64,000 bases of DNA from Cucumis sativus (Eukaryota > Streptophyta > Magnoliopsida > Cucurbitales > Cucurbitaceae). Location of the stretch: contig NC_026657.2 in the NCBI RefSeq assembly GCF_000004075.3, positions 28,614,408-28,678,407 of the forward strand, written 5' to 3'. Position 1 is the stretch's first letter. Each line of letters starts with the position of its first letter. Positions 35,801 through 45,782 of this stretch are shown piece by piece. Both the position numbers and the translations under genes were made by a program. The notes under the pieces were generated by a model. It ran no database searches and was not told the origin of the DNA. It saw only the letters and a list, made by a program, of their open reading frames with translations.

Positions 35801-38800
35801 CCGCCTAACCCTACAACATTTGGGTGTCAAAGGTAACTCGTAGAAAATTAATTCCTAGGTAGGTGGCCATCATGGATTGAGCCCATGACCTCTTAGTTAG
35901 TTATTGAGAATATGTCTCCTTTTTTACTACTACACCAACCCATGACGGTTAAATGTTGCACAGCTTGCTGCTATCCAAGGGACATTACAGTCTTGACTCT
36001 TGCTCATGGAAACTCTATCAAGTTGGTGGTTTTCAGAGGAGGAAGAGTCCTTGAGAGGAATGCTAGACAAGCTTTCCTGTAGTTGTTATGGATTGAAAAG
36101 AGTAACAGGTTTTTCCAACTCATCTGAATCATACAAATGCCTTCAAACATTCATGCAAAGTATTCATAAGAGTACTCCACGCAAAACAGAGTCAAAATTC
36201 ATGTGAGATCTAGCTGGGTGGGAGGAAGAAATCAGGGTGACTAAAACCAAGGACAACACATTCACTTAAAAAGAATAATGAAGGCTGGTATAAGAGACCC
36301 ATTTATTAATATAATTAGATTATTCTTAGGAGATATTATTCTTAGGAGATATTATTCTTAGGAGATATTATTCTGGAGATATTATTTGATATTATTTGCT
36401 TAAGTGTATTTCTCTATGGTTATATATAGGCTTGTATCTCTATTAAGTAATGAATGAAATATAGATTGATTCCATAAAATCAACATGGTATCAGAGCTAT
36501 AGGGTTTTAAGTCTCCTTGTATTCTAGCCGTCACATCCCTGCACGTCTGCCTCCGTTGATTCGTCGACGGAGGCAGAGCCATACCCATCAGTAATCAATA
36601 CACATCATGTCTCCAAGTAATTCGCTCTGCCTCCTAGATCAAAATCCTCGTCTCTGATTCTGCTGCCGCCGCCGCCACTACTCCTTCTGCCATCACTGCT
36701 CCTTCCGCCATCACTGCTCCTTCCATCCACACAGTTCGTCGCACTCTCGACCCAGTTCGTCGCACTCTCGACCCATATCCGCTCTCCATTCGTCCTCACT
36801 TAGATCTACTTGTGCGCACATTGCAAGCACCGATTTGTTCGTGCATCTCTGTTCGTGTCTTCGACTTCCAAATCCGTGTTTTATTTCATCTTTCGCCTTC
36901 GAATCATACTGTTCAAGATCAGACCGACCTGCCGCCGCTGCCCTTTACTCGTACCAGACAATCTCTTTAGATTGAAGACTCCCGATCCTGAAGAGGGTGA
37001 ATCTTTGTTCAGATCCATGATCCACCGCTCCGCTCCACTCACAGCCGACGACGCACAGGTTCGGCTTTGTCCGCTCTCCATTTGTGAAGCTCGCCGTCAT
37101 GAAACGCATCTTCTCTTTTTGCGAAGAACGCCGCAAAGTTCTCTATCTACTCAACCTCTCAGCTCTCTTCAGTTTTCGTTCTGTTCATCCAGATTTCCTG
37201 TTCGGTTTGATTCTGACTTGCTTTAGTTTAGTTCGTTCAGTTCCATTCTGATGACGAAACGCTCCTGCCCAATTTAGACCACGATTTCATCCTGATTTGA
37301 TTCTACTTTGCTTCAGTTTTGCTCTTTCATTTTGCCCCGGAGTTCTTGTTTCGTTCTTCCTAGGTTCTGTTATAGATCTCTATACGAGGATCTATGTTTC
37401 TATCCCAGAAGTTCTTCGTTTCGCTCTTCGTGGGTTTGTTTTAGCCTAGAAGTTCTTTGTGTGTTTGTTCTTCGGGTTTTTTATTCTATTCTAGATATAT
37501 TGTTTCTTTTCTTAGTTCTTAGCAAACTCAAGTTTGTGATTTCAACCTTGAGTTTGAGGGAGGGTATTAATATAATTAGATTATTCTTAGGAGATATTAT
37601 TCTTAGGAGATATTATTCTTAGGAGATATTATTCTGGAGATATTATTTGATATTATTTGCTTAAGTGTATTTCTCTATGGTTATATATAGGCTTGTATCT
37701 CTATTAAGTAATGAATGAAATATAGATTGATTCCATAAAATCAACACCATTAACGATAAAAAGTTCCTAGCAAGAAATAAAACTGAATGCAGAATTACTT
37801 AAAAAAATGCACAAACCAAATAAAAGAACTTAAGCGTTTACCTTCTTCTTCACAATTTTGATCATCTCTCCTAGAATATTTCTCTCGGCTATCTGAAAAT
37901 GGACATAATCACCACAATTCTTCACCATTGTCTCGATAAGCTACATTTCACAAGATCAGCAAAGCATTTGTTCAGACACCTTGAATCTAAAACTTGCTAC
38001 ATGGGATCTATTTGATGATCAATTGCATGTCGATAGAGTAAGATTTTTCACAATTTATTTTAGTTTTTTGGGTTGGACCTCCAGTGGGGTTGAGAAGGAA
38101 TTGGAAAGGGAAATTTTACCGTAAGAGACAGCAGCTGAACTTTAGGATTTCTATGTTGCAACCTTCTTTTCACAGCTTTCATGACATCTTTCGCCTGCCT
38201 GACCACACACAAAGTTGGCTAAACAACGAGTTCTAGATTTCAGCAAAAGAATGAGGAAGCTAAAAACATGGAAATAACGGTAAAAGAGAAATATGGTTTC
38301 AGACGCTTCTAGATAAAGCCTAGTACGCCATCTTCCCCTCTTACCCACCAACCAATAAAATAATTAAGAACATTAACCAATTAAGAATCGAATTCATAAA
38401 CCATCAGCCTAACGTTAACTTGATGTCAAACAAAACTTCCTTCGCCAAGAAGTTGCTCTGAACGTCACTTTCAGAAAGGGGAAGGGAAAAAAAATTACAT
38501 CCACCTCAAATATAACGCCTACTAATACCAGCCCCAGAGAAATCAAGCGAACGCTGTTGCGATTAGAGGCATCTTAAAAACAAAAATAAATGATAATACT
38601 AATAACAACAGGAATCCTGAAAACCAATATTCACATGTAAAAGAATATTTCCAACAAAAATACCTGACCAAAAAAAAATAAAAACAGGAAAGAGGATAAA
38701 AATTGATTATTATTGTTATTATTATTATTATTATATGTCATGAAAAAACGGAAAAACAGGATATATGTCCCCTCGTCCAACATGGTATAGATGAAATGAA

Positions 38801-39024
38801 AAAGGAAGTAATCAAAAGAAGTTTCAGGCATAAAAAAAAAATTGATCGAGCGTAAATTCAATAAACAAAAAAGTCAAAGGGAAGATGAATTGGTTGATGT
38901 ACCAATGATTAGAATTGATGGAATCGCATATGTCGATGTTCATAGTCCAATCAGGACTTATTAGAAGGTCGCTGGTGGCTTTCTCGACTGCCACAGTCGC
39001 TGAAGAAGAAGAGGATAAAGACAT
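32861..39024 (-). CDS. TOL6: TOM1-like protein (VHS-GAT, TOL6/7 type)
   Basis: Eight exons: 38903-39024, 38120-38198, 37842-37940, 35336-35449, 34863-35108, 34698-34783, 34099-34395, 32861-33887; 689 residues in one frame. The N-terminal VHS domain (about 10-140) has [46 protein letters not shown] and [16 protein letters not shown] domain follows at about 185-290 ([38 protein letters not shown]). The tail has an acidic stretch ([15 protein letters not shown]), a possible clathrin box MIDLLSITL at about 408-416, a Gln/Pro-rich tract (475-557), and the conserved end [11 protein letters not shown] with SMVGGRK. TOM1-like proteins bind ubiquitin and stand in for ESCRT-0, sorting plasma-membrane cargo to the vacuole. 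Intron 3 (1.9 kb of 2.4 kb is foreign) carries a SINE and a complete LTR element, both spliced over. Confidence 0.95.
35756..35950 (-). mobile_element. tRNA-derived SINE (Au-like) in TOL intron 3
   Basis: On the minus strand the element reads from CGTCATGGGTTGGTGTAGTA (A-box-like) through GGCTCAATCC (B-box-like) to GAGATTAGTCGAGGTGTGC and AAGCTGACCGGACTC. This order and wording match the widespread plant Au SINE. The 195-bp body is flanked by the exact 8-bp direct repeat AAATGTTG at 35748-35755 and 35951-35958, a target-site duplication. It is a non-coding retroposon moved by LINE enzymes. Confidence 0.85.
36304..36485 (+). repeat. 5' LTR of copy B, 182 bp
   Basis: It begins TATTAATATAATTAGATT (TA rather than the usual TG) and ends AAAATCAACA. 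Three tandem 16-bp units of ATTATTCTTAGGAGAT type fill the upstream part. TTATATATAGG at about 36419-36429 is a likely TATA box, with transcription expected to begin around the CTTGTATCTC that follows. Confidence 0.93.
36547..36576 (+). other. 13-bp hairpin downstream of copy B primer site
   Basis: CTGCCTCCGTTGA (36547-36559) faces TCGACGGAGGCAG (36564-36576) across the tetraloop TTCG. The only departure from perfect pairing is T opposite G, a wobble pair in RNA. It starts 50 bases after the primer site, the same place as the perfect stem in copy A, although the sequence around it differs between copies. Confidence 0.8.
36732..36773 (+). repeat. 21-bp tandem duplication inside copy B
   Basis: CAGTTCGTCGCACTCTCGAC plus C occurs twice head to tail at 36732-36752 and 36753-36773. 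Just upstream (36675-36725) a TCCTTCTGCCATCACTGC word is also reiterated, so the interior of this copy has been growing by short duplications. Confidence 0.85.
37565..37746 (+). repeat. 3' LTR of copy B, 182 bp
   Basis: By eye it is identical to the 5' LTR over its whole length, including the three 16-bp units. It follows directly on the purine tract and is followed by the CCATT target duplication. Confidence 0.93.
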
Positions 39025-40008
39025 CGTTACCTCCGTTCTCCGTGTGTGTGATGAAACAGAAGACCTGTTACGTTTATCCGCAGAAAACCAAAAATTAAGA
39101 TGAGAAGGGGAATTATGGAAGACTCAGAAGCATAATTTTGCAGGCTAATCCACCGCCATCGTCCCTACGACGAAAGAAATTGGAAAGTTCAGAGTAACTT
39201 TTTAGGGATTTTCTTGTTTTCTTCTCATACCACATACATTCGTCAAACTCTCTCTCTCTCTCTCCCTTCCTCTCACTCTCCGCTTTCTTTTCTTCCCCCG
39301 AAAAATTAATAATAATAATAAAACAACCCGAAAATCAATACAAAACAAATGCCTTTTTTTTTTCTCTCTTTATTTTACTTTATGTTGCCTTATTTTTGTA
39401 GGGATGACTCCACCCAACTCAATTCCACTTATCTTCATCAAATAGACTTGACTCGATCGAATCTGAATCTAAAATATGTCATTTTAGGTTTATTAAATCC
39501 TTTATTCTAAAGTTGTTATTCATCAACATAGTTTCTTCATCTTTTCATCTTTTCTGAACTTATTTTCTTGAATTTATAAGCTTTTATTTTTTTCAAAAAA
39601 AAATTCGAATGAAAGAGAGAGAAAGAAGATGGAAAAGTGACAATATAGGAAGAAACCCCTAAATTTAATTTAAAGTTTAGAATGAACCATTCAAGTTTGG
39701 ATTAAAACGACCCAATTAAATTTGGAATAATTTAGATTTTTTATTCCTAAATCATAATTAATAAAAGTTTTCATTTTCATAAATAATTAATGTTATGCTA
39801 GTTAAACTACTATACTTTGTATGTCCATACTCTTTTTTTTTGTTTCTTTCCTCGTAATACATTTGGATACTTTGTTTCATTTTCATCTCAAAACTTTTTT
39901 TTACTAATCCAACAAGACAAGCATAATGATTGAAGCCATGTTCAATTTTTGTAATAATGCAATATATTTGTACGTCTTTTTTTAGATATAAAGTCAGATT
40001 GTTTGGTG

Positions 40009-40126
40009 TGATTAATTTTCCGAATACCAATATCTAATAACCTTATAAGCATTGAATTCTCGTGCTATGATTAATTTTCCGAATACCAATATCTAATAAC
40101 CTTATAAGCATTGAATTCTCGTGCTA
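40009..40126. repeat. Perfect 59-bp tandem duplication
   Basis: A 59-bp unit beginning TGATTAATTTTCCGAATACC and ending TCTCGTGCTA is present twice, at 40009-40067 and 40068-40126, without a difference I can see. The lack of divergence implies a recent event. Confidence 0.93.
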
Positions 40127-40272
40127 CAACCAAGTTGACTCATCCTATTTTCCATCAAAGTGAATGGAAGGATCATCAAAATTCTTAATTAGAGTGTATT
40201 GAGGTTGGAGAATATGTTTGAATAATAGATTTATTTGAGTATGAAAAGAAAACATAAATGATTGGAATTAAA

Positions 40273-40274
<2 letters not shown>

Positions 40275-40320
<46 letters not shown>
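40275..40320. repeat. (AT)n microsatellite
   Basis: About 23 uninterrupted AT dinucleotides. Confidence 0.97.
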
Positions 40321-40325
<5 letters not shown>

Positions 40326-42451
40326 GTTAAAGAAAGAAATATTGAAAGTGGGCATTAATAATAATATAAAGAGAAAAAAATGAAATGAAAGTCAAAAGAA
40401 TGGGGAAGGGATAATGATGAATAATTTTGCATTAACTTTTGGTGAAAGAAAAAGGGTATTCCATTTACTCTCAAACGTGGAGGGGAATGATTGGGGTTGA
40501 TAAATGAATAATGACGTCATAAATAAGATTAGAAAGAAAGAAAGGAAGAAAGACTTTGATGTATTTATAATTAAGAGTGGGACCCATAGCTGAGGACGCT
40601 TCTTATTCCGCCTCTTTCTTCTTTCCCATTTCCTCTTTCCTTTTTTCTCCATCCAAAATTCTTCCAAGAATTTAAAATACTAAATACATTTAATTATAAA
40701 TTGTAAAAATGTTATCTATTCTCAAATTCATTCCTTGCATTTGTTTTTCTTAATAACTTAATTAATATAAAAATTCCTCTCACCATTAATTATTTTCTAT
40801 AGTTTAAAGTCATGTGTAGATGGTACGTTCCATAGTTTATCACGATGAATATTGATGTTGAGATCCAGAAACAATAACTTCAAAAACAACTAACTTAATT
40901 CGATAGTAATTGATATATATATATTTATATATTTCAAAATAATTATACTACACGGAGTGAGAAAAACTATTTTAAAAATTAGGTAAAAATAAATGTGTAA
41001 AATTTTTATTAATTCGTTTTTTTGGTGTATATCGCTTATCATGTATATATTTGTGTGTATAAAGTAATGTTAATAAAGTATTAGGAGGTCGAGAATTGTT
41101 TTTGTTTATAAAACGATCAATTCATGGCATGGTGGTTGACTTATTTTAGTTGGTATATGTTTGGTTCGATTCCTAGTGTTTCTTAACTCATTAATTTTAT
41201 ATGTACTAAAGAAAAAAAACCCATTTAATTTTATGTGGCCACGTTAATTAATGGTAATAAAATAATGAGAACGGAGATTAACAATAATTAATTATGTCAC
41301 CATCCAATAAAAAAGTGGGTTATGAAAGTGGACGAAGGCCCTATGGTGGAATTGGAACATCACACCCTTTTAATCTAGAGGTGTATAATCCACTCACTCT
41401 AACTCATTTATTAAATTGATTAATATCTAATACATGATTTACACGAATATATTTTGTAACAAATCTTTGTCCTACCTACAGTTTTTTTTTTACTTAAAAA
41501 TTTGTTGGATAGAGATCTGGTGATCACTAATATACTAATCGTGTTAAAGAATTCTCTATAAAAAGAAGATGAACTTCACGACATTAAAAAATATAAAATT
41601 TAAAGTTTGGTTGAAAAGATTGCTTGAAGTTGTTAATCTCTCGACTTTTTTTGTTATTTAATATAGAAGTTCACGTTTCATTTAAATTTTGTCTCTTTCT
41701 CTTGATGACATGCAACAAGGCATTGGTTGAGTATCCATGATCTATCAAACTAAATTAATAATTGAAATGAAAATGTACAAGAAAAATAAGCTCGAAGACG
41801 AGGTTAAGTGTAACCATGTTTAGAGTTAAATTCATGATAGTGTTAATATTATGATGATGCAAAAGTTTGTATACATTATACTTTTGCTTCGTTACTAGTG
41901 CACATTCTTACCAGTTAGGTCACTAAAAACCGTTTTAGTAGAACGTGGTCAACGCGACCCAAAAACCGATAATCATGTCACAAGTATGCAACATGTATTC
42001 AACAACGCGCTTGAAGCTAATGACAAGGGAATGGTCATATTGGTGGAATTGACACAGTCAATCGAAACTACCCAAAGAACATTAATGGGTGCAACTTGCA
42101 AAATGGACATGCACGACTTTCTGTTTAATATCTTTAGTTTAGAGATATCCATCTGGCTAGATTCAAATAGCTTCAACAATAATGACAAAACCACATATCT
42201 GTGTGGAAGGTATTCATTATATAAGATTGTTTATTGTTACAAAACTATATACTGTTTTTGGAGAATGAAACACAAAATCAGAAGAGGAAAATACATATAG
42301 CTTTTAATAAAAGAACTAATGAAGCACCAAAAGCAGATGAAACAAGTAATTAAGGCCATGCCCGTATCCAAGTGTGCAGAAATGTAGAAGAAGCAGATGG
42401 GAAATTAGAATAATAATATATAAAAGGGGTGGGGTTGTTGTTTTGATCTAT

Positions 42452-43209
42452 CTAGTCGTTGCCGCTCCTGTCCTCGTTGATCTCGAAGAGAATGACCACA
42501 AGTGCAACGATGAACGCAAAATCCACATTCGGCTGAACCGTCACTCCAAACGTATCCTTATCCAACACAATGCTCTGTAAACTGTGTTCCTTGTGCATGT
42601 GGGCGACCACAGAAGACCCATCCCCAAGAAAGATAGTGCAGGCTCTCTCCATCCAGCTTCCTTTTATCTTAAAATCGCACCCGCTGTCCGATCCGTTTGT
42701 GGCTAATATCACATCTAAGTGTGTCTTAAATTGTAAAATCGACGATTTCTTCACCGTGAATAACAGATCTTTTGAATCTCTGCTCTCCCCTCTATACGCA
42801 TACCATTTTCTATGCGCTGAAAACAGCTGTGTTGTTGTTGTTGTTGTTGTGTGTGTGTATACACAAAACATAATTCAATTAATTAACTGATCACATACAT
42901 ATATTATAAATACAGATCTATAATGAATTGATTTACCTTTTGTTGAAAGGTGATTACGGGGTTGTCAGCGGCGTCAAGAAGAACGCGGCGATCGTGGAGG
43001 CTGAACACCGACCCTTTCACCTTGAACATCAAGGTGCCGTTAACGTCAGTAACCGCGAACGAACCTTCCTTCATGGTCATCACCTTCTTCGTGATTCTCA
43101 GATCCACGGGATAAGGAGCGATATACTGAGAGCCTAACACCGTCAAGGGACTGGCCAACGCAGCGTATGTGGTCTGTGCGGGTAGCTGAATCGTCGTGGG
43201 ATCGGCCAT
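42452..43209 (-). CDS. LURP-one-related protein (LOR15 type)
   Basis: Two exons, 42937-43209 and 42452-42826, joined in phase 0, encode 215 residues, the usual size for the family. The first exon carries YIAPYPVDLRITKKVMTMKE, FAVTDVNGTLMFKVKG and LHDRRVLLDAADNPVITFQQ. The second carries KWYAYRGES, SKDLLFTVKKSSILQFK, CDFKIKGSWMERACTIFLGD and the hydrophobic end FAFIVALVVILFEI. This is the LOR domain, a 12-stranded barrel around a central helix shared with the C-terminal domain of Tubby. LURP1 is needed for basal defence against oomycetes in Arabidopsis; most relatives, this one included, have no known role. The 110-bp intron ends in a CAACAA repeat just before its acceptor. Confidence 0.95.
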
Positions 43210-43366
43210 TAATGGATGAATTTGATTGGAGATGGGAAGAAAATTTAGTTAAGATGAGGAAATGAGGGGATGTTGGGATTTTCCCTTGGGTTGTATCGAA
43301 GACGTGTAATTGGGTACCTCTGCAGTATGGTATATATATATATGTAATCCGTGTGCCAATACCACC

Positions 43367-43422
<56 letters not shown>

Positions 43423-44306
43423 ATAAAAAATGTATAAAAGAAAAGTCAAATATGTACTAATTGACCTGCCATTGTCACTTTTTCTATAACCCAATAAAAA
43501 GTATAAAACAAACATATCAAGTCGTGTTGTTGAAGATATTTGTAGGAGTCGTCCTCCCCCCCCCCCCCACCATATAGCCTTTTAAACCATTCATAATTTA
43601 AATGTTAATAATGGCAATCAAGATGAAAGAAAGATATATGAGAAACGCCATGACACAGTCGTCTTCCGTTGCTTGGTTCTTTTCTGCGTCACTTCTTCAA
43701 TTCCTCTGTCTCCCTTGGATTCTAATTTAATTTTGCTTTCTTTCTTTCTTTCTTTTTCAACAACAAAAAAGAAACTGAGATCCAACAATGGGAAACTTGA
43801 TTATGGATAATCATACCACTTTTTACAACCATTCTTCCGTCAATTCACCTTTTGGATGCTCCAAACTTCGGTGTTTTCTTTACCTCTTTCGTCTTTTAGT
43901 TGTATGCCTTATATTTTTGTCAGAATTAGTATATAACATGTCAATTTACAAAAGCATCATTGACCTCTTTTTTGCCAATTTTTTTTACCTTTATTATTTT
44001 AAACAAAGTATTTATAATATTATTGACATGTGAGAAACATTTATAGGTCTGGAGATTGTAGGAAGGTGAGGTGAGAAGAGAATAAGATTAATATCAACTT
44101 GGGATTGACCATGTTATCTGTGTGTATCAACTTGCTGAAGTCGGGAATTCAGTTTTTGTGGGCTTTATGTATAAGCAAACTTGAATTGAGGCTTGCTTAT
44201 GCGCCCATTAACACAAAACCCAACGCTATTTGATGCCAAATTACAGATATAGATAACAAAAGGTTGGTCAGCTTGTGCGGTGTTCTGTGTTTGTTCGTTG
44301 GGTAAA
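43210..44306. other. Divergent promoter region
   Basis: The region lies between the starts of the LURP-one-related gene (minus) and the PPR gene (plus). It has a long (TC)n tract at 43371-43418 and a run of 13 C at 43556-43568. The (TC)n tract is about 160 bp upstream of the LOR start codon and may be part of its leader or promoter. Confidence 0.55.
43371..43418. repeat. (TC)n microsatellite
   Basis: About 23 TC/CT units upstream of the LURP-one-related gene. GA/CT tracts are common in plant core promoters and leaders. Confidence 0.96.
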
Positions 44307-45782
44307 ATGGTGGGAAGCTTTAGCGTTGTGAAGAAGAGCAACAACTTCCTCAGAAAACACAGGAAGTGGCCACTTTCATCTCACAAAACCAAATGGCATC
44401 AAACCTTCGATCAGGACGAAGCTTTGCGAATCCTAAAACAAGCTGCGAATCCCGACCAACCCCACCTTCTTCTTTCCGCTCTTGTTACCTCCTTCACAGC
44501 CTACTCCTGCCACCCAACCCCCAACGCCTACTACTTCGTTCTCAAAACCCTAGCTCGAACCTCCCAATTCCACCACATTCCCCCTGTCCTTCATCGCCTC
44601 CAATTCCTCGAGAATTTCCAAACCCCAGAGTACATATTTGTCGACCTCATCAAACTTTACGGACGAATGAACAGAATTCAAGACGCCGTCACCCTTTTTC
44701 GTCGGATTCCCATGTTTAGGTGCGTTCCTTCTACGCTTTCACTCAATTCTTTACTTTCCCAGCTCTCTCGGAATGCCCAAGGCCTTCCAATAATTCCTGA
44801 CATCATTTTGAATAGCCACTCTATGGGTATTAGACTGGAACACTCCACTTTTCAGATACTAATTACTGCCTTATGTAAAGTTAATAAAGTTGGGCACGCA
44901 ATGGAGCTTTTCAATTATATGATAACAGAGGGCTATGGTCTCAATCCACAAATCTGCTCTTTGATATTGGCATCGCTGTGCCAGCAAAAGAAATCCTCTG
45001 GTGATGTGGTTCTTGGCTTTCTGGAAGAAATGAGGCAAAAAGGATTCTGTCCCGCTGTTGTGGATTATTCTAATGTAATTAAGTTTTTCGTTACGAGAGG
45101 GATGGGTTCAGATGCTGTTGACCTATTGAATAAAATGAAGGCCGATGGTTTCAAGCCTGACATTGTTTGTTATACTATGGTCTTGAATGGGGTGATTGCG
45201 GATGGGGATTATAAAATGGCAGATGAACTGTTTGATGAACTGCTTCTCTTTGGTTTAGTTCCTGATATTTATACATACAACGTGTACATACATGGGTTAT
45301 GCAAACAAGGTGATTCGGTAGCGGGGCTTCAAATGATTCCGCATATGGAGGCATTGGGGTGCCAACCCAATGTGATTACTTACAATGTTATATTGAAAAG
45401 TTTGTGTAAAACCGGTGAACTTGATGAGGCAAGGAAGCTTCGAAGTAAGATGCAACTAAAGGGTCTGGCAGAAAACTTGCGGACTTTTAGGATTATGATC
45501 GATGGTTTATTTCATAACGGTGAGGTAATTGAAGCCTGTGTCCTATTGGAGGAAATGCTAGGAAGTCGTTTCCCTCCTCAGATTTCAACTTTTAGTGAGA
45601 TACTTTCTTGGTTGTGCAAAAGACACATGGTAGGCAAAGCAGTTGAGTTGCTCGCGTTAATGGTAGGAAAGAACTTTTCCCCAGGTCCTAAGGCTTGGGA
45701 AATCCTGCTCCTGAGTTCTGAAAGTGAACTAACTTCTGTTAAGAGCCTTGAAACTACTTTAAAAGATTTAGTAGGCATTTGA
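44307..45782 (+). CDS. Pentatricopeptide repeat protein (At2g38420 type)
   Basis: An intronless 491-residue frame; the start is the ATG at 44307 (MVGSFSVVKK). The Lys/Arg/Ser-rich N-terminus with KWPLSSHKTKWHQ fits an organelle presequence, most likely mitochondrial. From about residue 65 there are some ten P-type PPR motifs. The clearest are YSNVIKFFVTRGMGSDAVDL, CYTMVLNGVIADGDYKMADE, TYNVYIHGLCKQGD, TYNVILKSLCKTGELDEARK and TFRIMIDGLFHNGEVIEACV. No E, DYW or SMR domain follows the last repeat. P-class PPR proteins bind organelle RNAs in a sequence-specific way and affect their stability, splicing or translation; the target RNA is unknown. Confidence 0.93.
   Translation: MVGSFSVVKKSNNFLRKHRKWPLSSHKTKWHQTFDQDEALRILKQAANPDQPHLLLSALVTSFTAYSCHPTPNAYYFVLKTLARTSQFHHIPPVLHRLQFLENFQTPEYIFVDLIKLYGRMNRIQDAVTLFRRIPMFRCVPSTLSLNSLLSQLSRNAQGLPIIPDIILNSHSMGIRLEHSTFQILITALCKVNKVGHAMELFNYMITEGYGLNPQICSLILASLCQQKKSSGDVVLGFLEEMRQKGFCPAVVDYSNVIKFFVTRGMGSDAVDLLNKMKADGFKPDIVCYTMVLNGVIADGDYKMADELFDELLLFGLVPDIYTYNVYIHGLCKQGDSVAGLQMIPHMEALGCQPNVITYNVILKSLCKTGELDEARKLRSKMQLKGLAENLRTFRIMIDGLFHNGEVIEACVLLEEMLGSRFPPQISTFSEILSWLCKRHMVGKAVELLALMVGKNFSPGPKAWEILLLSSESELTSVKSLETTLKDLVGI

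Larger units (their letters stand above)
36299..37751 (+). mobile_element. Complete small LTR retrotransposon (copy B) with target duplication
   Basis: The element is 36304-37746 (1443 bp): LTR 36304-36485, primer site TGGTATCAGAGC at 36486-36497, internal region, purine tract TTTGAGGGAGGG ending at 37564, and LTR 37565-37746. The 5-bp duplication CCATT at 36299-36303 and 37747-37751 is intact. The two 182-bp LTRs look identical base for base, which implies recent insertion. The 1.07-kb interior has no gag or pol frame; the longest open stretch (36810-37226) resembles nothing I know and is Ser/Arg/Phe-rich from CT-rich DNA. Size and content fit a TRIM/SMART-like non-autonomous element; the primer site is the one typical of copia-type elements. 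It lies in intron 3 of the TOM1-like gene, antisense to it. Confidence 0.95.
39025..42451. other. Intergenic spacer
   Basis: The first 300 bp are the TOM1-like promoter and leader side, with a CT run at about 39249-39265. Further in are a 59-bp tandem duplication (40009-40126) and a long (AT)n at 40275-40320. I found no coding exon and no recognisable transposon. Confidence 0.55.

Noticed and set aside
36810-37226. A 138-codon frame in LTR copy B
   Set aside because: It has no gag or pol motif, is not preserved in copy A, and consists of the residues expected from CT-rich DNA.
41110-41220. A tRNA- or SINE-like stretch with TGGCATGGTGG and GGTTCGATTCC
   Set aside because: The spacing suits A and B boxes, but no cloverleaf arms pair and the A box lacks its key A. 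Without flanking duplications I left it out.
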